Shown one piece after another: positions 4,911 through 6,275 of a DNA stretch of 6,275 bases (position 1 is the first letter of the stretch; each line of letters opens with the position of its first letter). The DNA is taken from contig JADZBT010000054.1 in the NCBI GenBank assembly GCA_020851915.1, positions 1 through 6,275 on the forward strand, given 5' to 3'. Made by a program: the position numbers and the translations under genes. Below the pieces are notes generated by a model. It was given only the letters and a program-made list of their open reading frames with translations. It did no database searches and was not told the origin of the DNA. The DNA comes from Alphaproteobacteria bacterium (GTDB lineage Bacteria > Pseudomonadota > Alphaproteobacteria > Rickettsiales > RI-342).

Positions 4911-5321
4911 ATGACCGATCTGATGACCGCCATCGCCATCGCGGGATCCGGCATGACCGCCCAGAGTGAGCGCCTCAAGATCGTGGCGCAGAACGTCGCC
5001 AACGTGGACTCCACCGCGCAGATCCCCGGGGGCGATCCTTACCGGCGCAAAACAATTTCGTTCAAGAATGTGTTGAATAAGCAACTGGGCGCGCGAACCG
5101 TGCGAGCCAGCAAGATCGGGACCGATCCCTCCCCCTTCGAAATGAAATATGACCCCGGCCACCCCGCCGCCGATCTGGATGGTTATGTGAAGCTCCCCAA
5201 CGTCAATATCATGATAGAAATGATGGACATGCGCGAAGCGCAGCGCAGCTACGAGGCGAACCTCAACGTCATCGACGTCTCGAAACAGATGGTGTTCAGT
5301 ACGCTCAGTCTGCTAAAATGA
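4911..5321 (+). CDS. flgC: Flagellar proximal rod protein FlgC
   Basis: FlgC is an exported proximal rod subunit that works together with FlgB and FlgF. The 136-residue protein starts MTDLMTAIAIAGSGM and carries the rod signature RLKIVAQNVANVDST (21-35). It then has the FlgC-typical GGDPYRRKTISF (40-51) and a C-terminal MMDMREAQRSYEANLNVIDV motif. AAGGA at 4898-4902, overlapping the flgB stop, lies 8 nt before ATG 4911, so flgB and flgC are evidently cotranscribed. The stop codon (5319-5321) lies inside an inverted repeat, ATGACATC at 5318-5325 with GATGTCAT at 5334-5341. Confidence 0.96.
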   Translation: MTDLMTAIAIAGSGMTAQSERLKIVAQNVANVDSTAQIPGGDPYRRKTISFKNVLNKQLGARTVRASKIGTDPSPFEMKYDPGHPAADLDGYVKLPNVNIMIEMMDMREAQRSYEANLNVIDVSKQMVFSTLSLLK

Positions 5322-5335
5322 CATCGCGTTAGAGA

Positions 5336-5411
5336 TGTCATCCTGGCGAAGGCCGGGATCTCAGGCTGTAGTGCTCCGTAGCATGAGATCCCCGCATGCG
5401 CGGGGATGACA
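5336..5411. repeat. 76-bp double-palindrome intergenic repeat between flgC and fliE
   Basis: The element begins TGTCATCC (5336-5343) and ends GGATGACA (5404-5411), which are inverted copies of each other. Inside, GGGATCTCA at 5355-5363 mirrors TGAGATCCC at 5384-5392. Each half is also its own hairpin: 5340-5347 pairs with 5352-5359 around GAAG, and ATCCCCGC (5388-5395) pairs perfectly with GCGGGGAT (5400-5407) around ATGC. The pattern is that of the widespread proteobacterial intergenic repeat, similar to neisserial dRS3, that on translation gives the spurious peptide VIPAHAGI. Here the minus strand indeed reads VIPAHAGIS. Such elements are non-autonomous; no transposase is present here. Confidence 0.82.
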
Positions 5412-5428
5412 ATAACACAGGACAAGCC

Positions 5429-5749
5429 ATGACCATTGATTTTCAGGGTGCTATAAAAGCCTATAACAATGCACTCCAGTCGGCACAGGCAGCCGCGAAC
5501 GGACAGCCCGCCACCCTCCAGAGCCCCGAAGACTCGGCATTCGCCGGGCTGGTAAAGGACGCCATCGGCAAGGCCATCGGCAGCGTTCATCAGGGTGAAG
5601 AGGCCAGCAAGGGCAACCTCGCGGGCACGGTCGACCTGCAAAGCATGATCGCCGCCGTGACGGATGCCGAGCTTACGGTTCAGACCGTCGTCGCCATCCG
5701 CGACAAGGTGATCTCCGCCTACGAAGACATCATCCGGATGCCTATCTAA
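5429..5749 (+). CDS. fliE: Flagellar hook-basal body protein FliE
   Basis: FliE links the MS ring to the proximal rod and is the first exported axial component. The 106-residue product is of normal length and has the conserved C-terminal pattern FAGLVKDAIG, VDLQSMIAAVTDAELTVQTV, and VAIRDKVISAYEDIIRMPI. AGGA at 5419-5422, 6 nt before the ATG, supports the start at 5429. An in-frame ATG at 5396 would add 11 residues (MRGDDNNTGQA), but it lies inside the palindromic repeat and has no ribosome binding site, so it is rejected as the start. The gene belongs to the flgB-flgC unit even though a 76-bp repeat lies between. fliQ, which often follows, is missing; the next gene is purL. Confidence 0.94.
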   Translation: MTIDFQGAIKAYNNALQSAQAAANGQPATLQSPEDSAFAGLVKDAIGKAIGSVHQGEEASKGNLAGTVDLQSMIAAVTDAELTVQTVVAIRDKVISAYEDIIRMPI

Positions 5750-5764
5750 CGCATTTGCGTTTTT
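5748..5764 (+). terminator. Weak hairpin plus T run at the fliE stop
   Basis: AACGC at 5748-5752 and GCGTT at 5757-5761 pair around ATTT, followed by TTT and, a few bases later, another T run (GCCATTTTT). The stem is only 5 bp and overlaps the fliE stop codon. Its position before the purL promoter fits the end of the rod-gene transcript, but the strength is low. Confidence 0.35.
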
Positions 5765-5776
5765 GCCATTTTTCGC

Positions 5777-5806
5777 TTGAATTCCGCGACTTTCAGAGGG
5801 TATAAG
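5777..5806 (+). promoter_or_regulatory. Sigma-70-like promoter for purL
   Basis: TTGAAT at 5777-5782 and TATAAG at 5801-5806 are 18 bp apart, close to the TTGACA/TATAAT consensus. The start site would be near 5813, 27 nt before the first candidate purL ATG. It supports purL being expressed apart from the flagellar genes. Confidence 0.5.
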
Positions 5807-5839
5807 CAATCGAACCCCGAACGCACGGAACTGCCATTT

Positions 5840-6275
5840 ATGACCTCCGCCTCCGCTATGAAAATCACCCCCGCCATCGTCGCCGAACACGGCCTATCAC
5901 CCGCCGAATACGAGATGGTGCTGAAATTCATGGGGCGCGAACCGAATCTCACGGAACTGGGCATATTCTCGGTGATGTGGAGCGAGCATTGCTCCTACAA
6001 GACCACCCGCAAGCACCTCGCCAAACTGCCGACCAAAGCGCCGTGGGTCATCTGCGGGCCAGGCGAAAACGCGGGCGTGATCGACATCGGCGACGGGCAG
6101 GCGGCCATCTTCAAGATGGAAAGCCACAACCACCCCTCCTTCATCGAACCCTACCAGGGCGCGGCAACCGGCGTGGGCGGCATATTGCGCGATGTGTTCA
6201 CCATGGGCGCGCGCCCCATCGCCAACATGAACGCGCTGCGCTTCGGCGAGCCCTCGCACCCCAAGACGCGCCACC
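5840..6275 (+). CDS. purL: Phosphoribosylformylglycinamidine synthase subunit PurL, 3'-truncated
   Basis: PurL converts formylglycinamide ribonucleotide, ATP and ammonia (from glutamine through PurQ) to formylglycinamidine ribonucleotide in de novo purine synthesis in the cytoplasm. The first 145 codons are present out of the roughly 730-740 expected for the small PurL type. Visible motifs are LTELGIFSVMWSEHCSYKTT (37-56, with the conserved EHCSYK active-site segment), CGPGENAGV (72-80), the nucleotide/magnesium segment KMESHNHPSFIEPY (92-105), and GAATGVGGILRDVFTMGARP. The start is either ATG 5840 or ATG 5858, six codons in. Neither has a strong ribosome binding site, but 5840 has a weak GGAA about 10 nt upstream. 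Its usual partners purQ and purS are not seen upstream; fliE is. Confidence 0.95.
   Translation, partial: MTSASAMKITPAIVAEHGLSPAEYEMVLKFMGREPNLTELGIFSVMWSEHCSYKTTRKHLAKLPTKAPWVICGPGENAGVIDIGDGQAAIFKMESHNHPSFIEPYQGAATGVGGILRDVFTMGARPIANMNALRFGEPSHPKTRH

Noticed and set aside
5396..5428. Earlier fliE start at ATG 5396
   Set aside because: It lies in the loop of a palindromic repeat and lacks a ribosome binding site; AGGA at 5419-5422 supports ATG 5429, which also gives normal FliE length.
5249..5890. 213-codon minus-strand ORF containing VIPAHAGIS
   Set aside because: It spans flgC, the intergenic repeat, fliE and the purL start; the recognisable peptide is the known spurious translation of the repeat.

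Overview
The window is a stretch of a GC-rich alphaproteobacterial chromosome that carries part of a flagellar locus and the beginning of purL. The alphaproteobacterial assignment is an inference. It rests on the gene set and order (csrA, a free-standing FlhB-C-like gene, fliO, fliP, then flgB-flgC-fliE), on the style of the FliP, FlgB, FlgC and PurL proteins, and on a CtrA-like motif and a sigma-54/IHF promoter of the kind known from Caulobacter flagellar genes. All supported genes are on the + strand. The long minus-strand ORFs are GC-driven shadows.

Layout. (1) 1-2080: the C-terminal 692 residues of a large helical-repeat (TPR-like) protein, cut at its 5' end by the window edge. (2) 2081-2195: an intergenic region with a CtrA-like TTAACCAT motif and small palindromes. 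(3) 2196-4333: csrA, a 100-residue FlhB C-terminal-domain homologue, an unrecognised 108-residue helical protein, fliO and fliP. Most are closely spaced or overlapping and probably cotranscribed. Two structured inserts interrupt the run: a 67-nt imperfect palindrome right before the FlhB-like gene and a GA-rich hairpin before fliO. A good intrinsic terminator follows fliP. (4) 4334-4491: a compact regulatory region with a dyad near -115, an IHF consensus match near -59, a sigma-54 -24/-12 element, and a second dyad spanning the predicted start site. (5) 4492-5749: flgB, flgC and fliE, the proximal rod and MS-ring/rod junction proteins. A 76-bp double-palindrome intergenic repeat lies between flgC and fliE. 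(6) 5750-6275: a sigma-70-like promoter and the first 145 codons of purL, a purine biosynthesis gene unrelated to motility.

How the genes fit together: FliO and FliP build the core of the flagellar type III export gate, and the FlhB-C-like protein probably bears on substrate specificity of that exporter. FliE, FlgB and FlgC are among the first substrates it exports and form the base of the rod. CsrA is a post-transcriptional regulator commonly linked to motility. The separate sigma-54 promoter suggests that flgBC-fliE is timed independently of the export-gate genes. I see no CRISPR array, tRNA, rRNA, transposase or clear new defence or metabolic system. The most notable items are the non-coding structures between the flagellar genes and two poorly characterised proteins (the TPR-like protein and the 108-residue helical protein).
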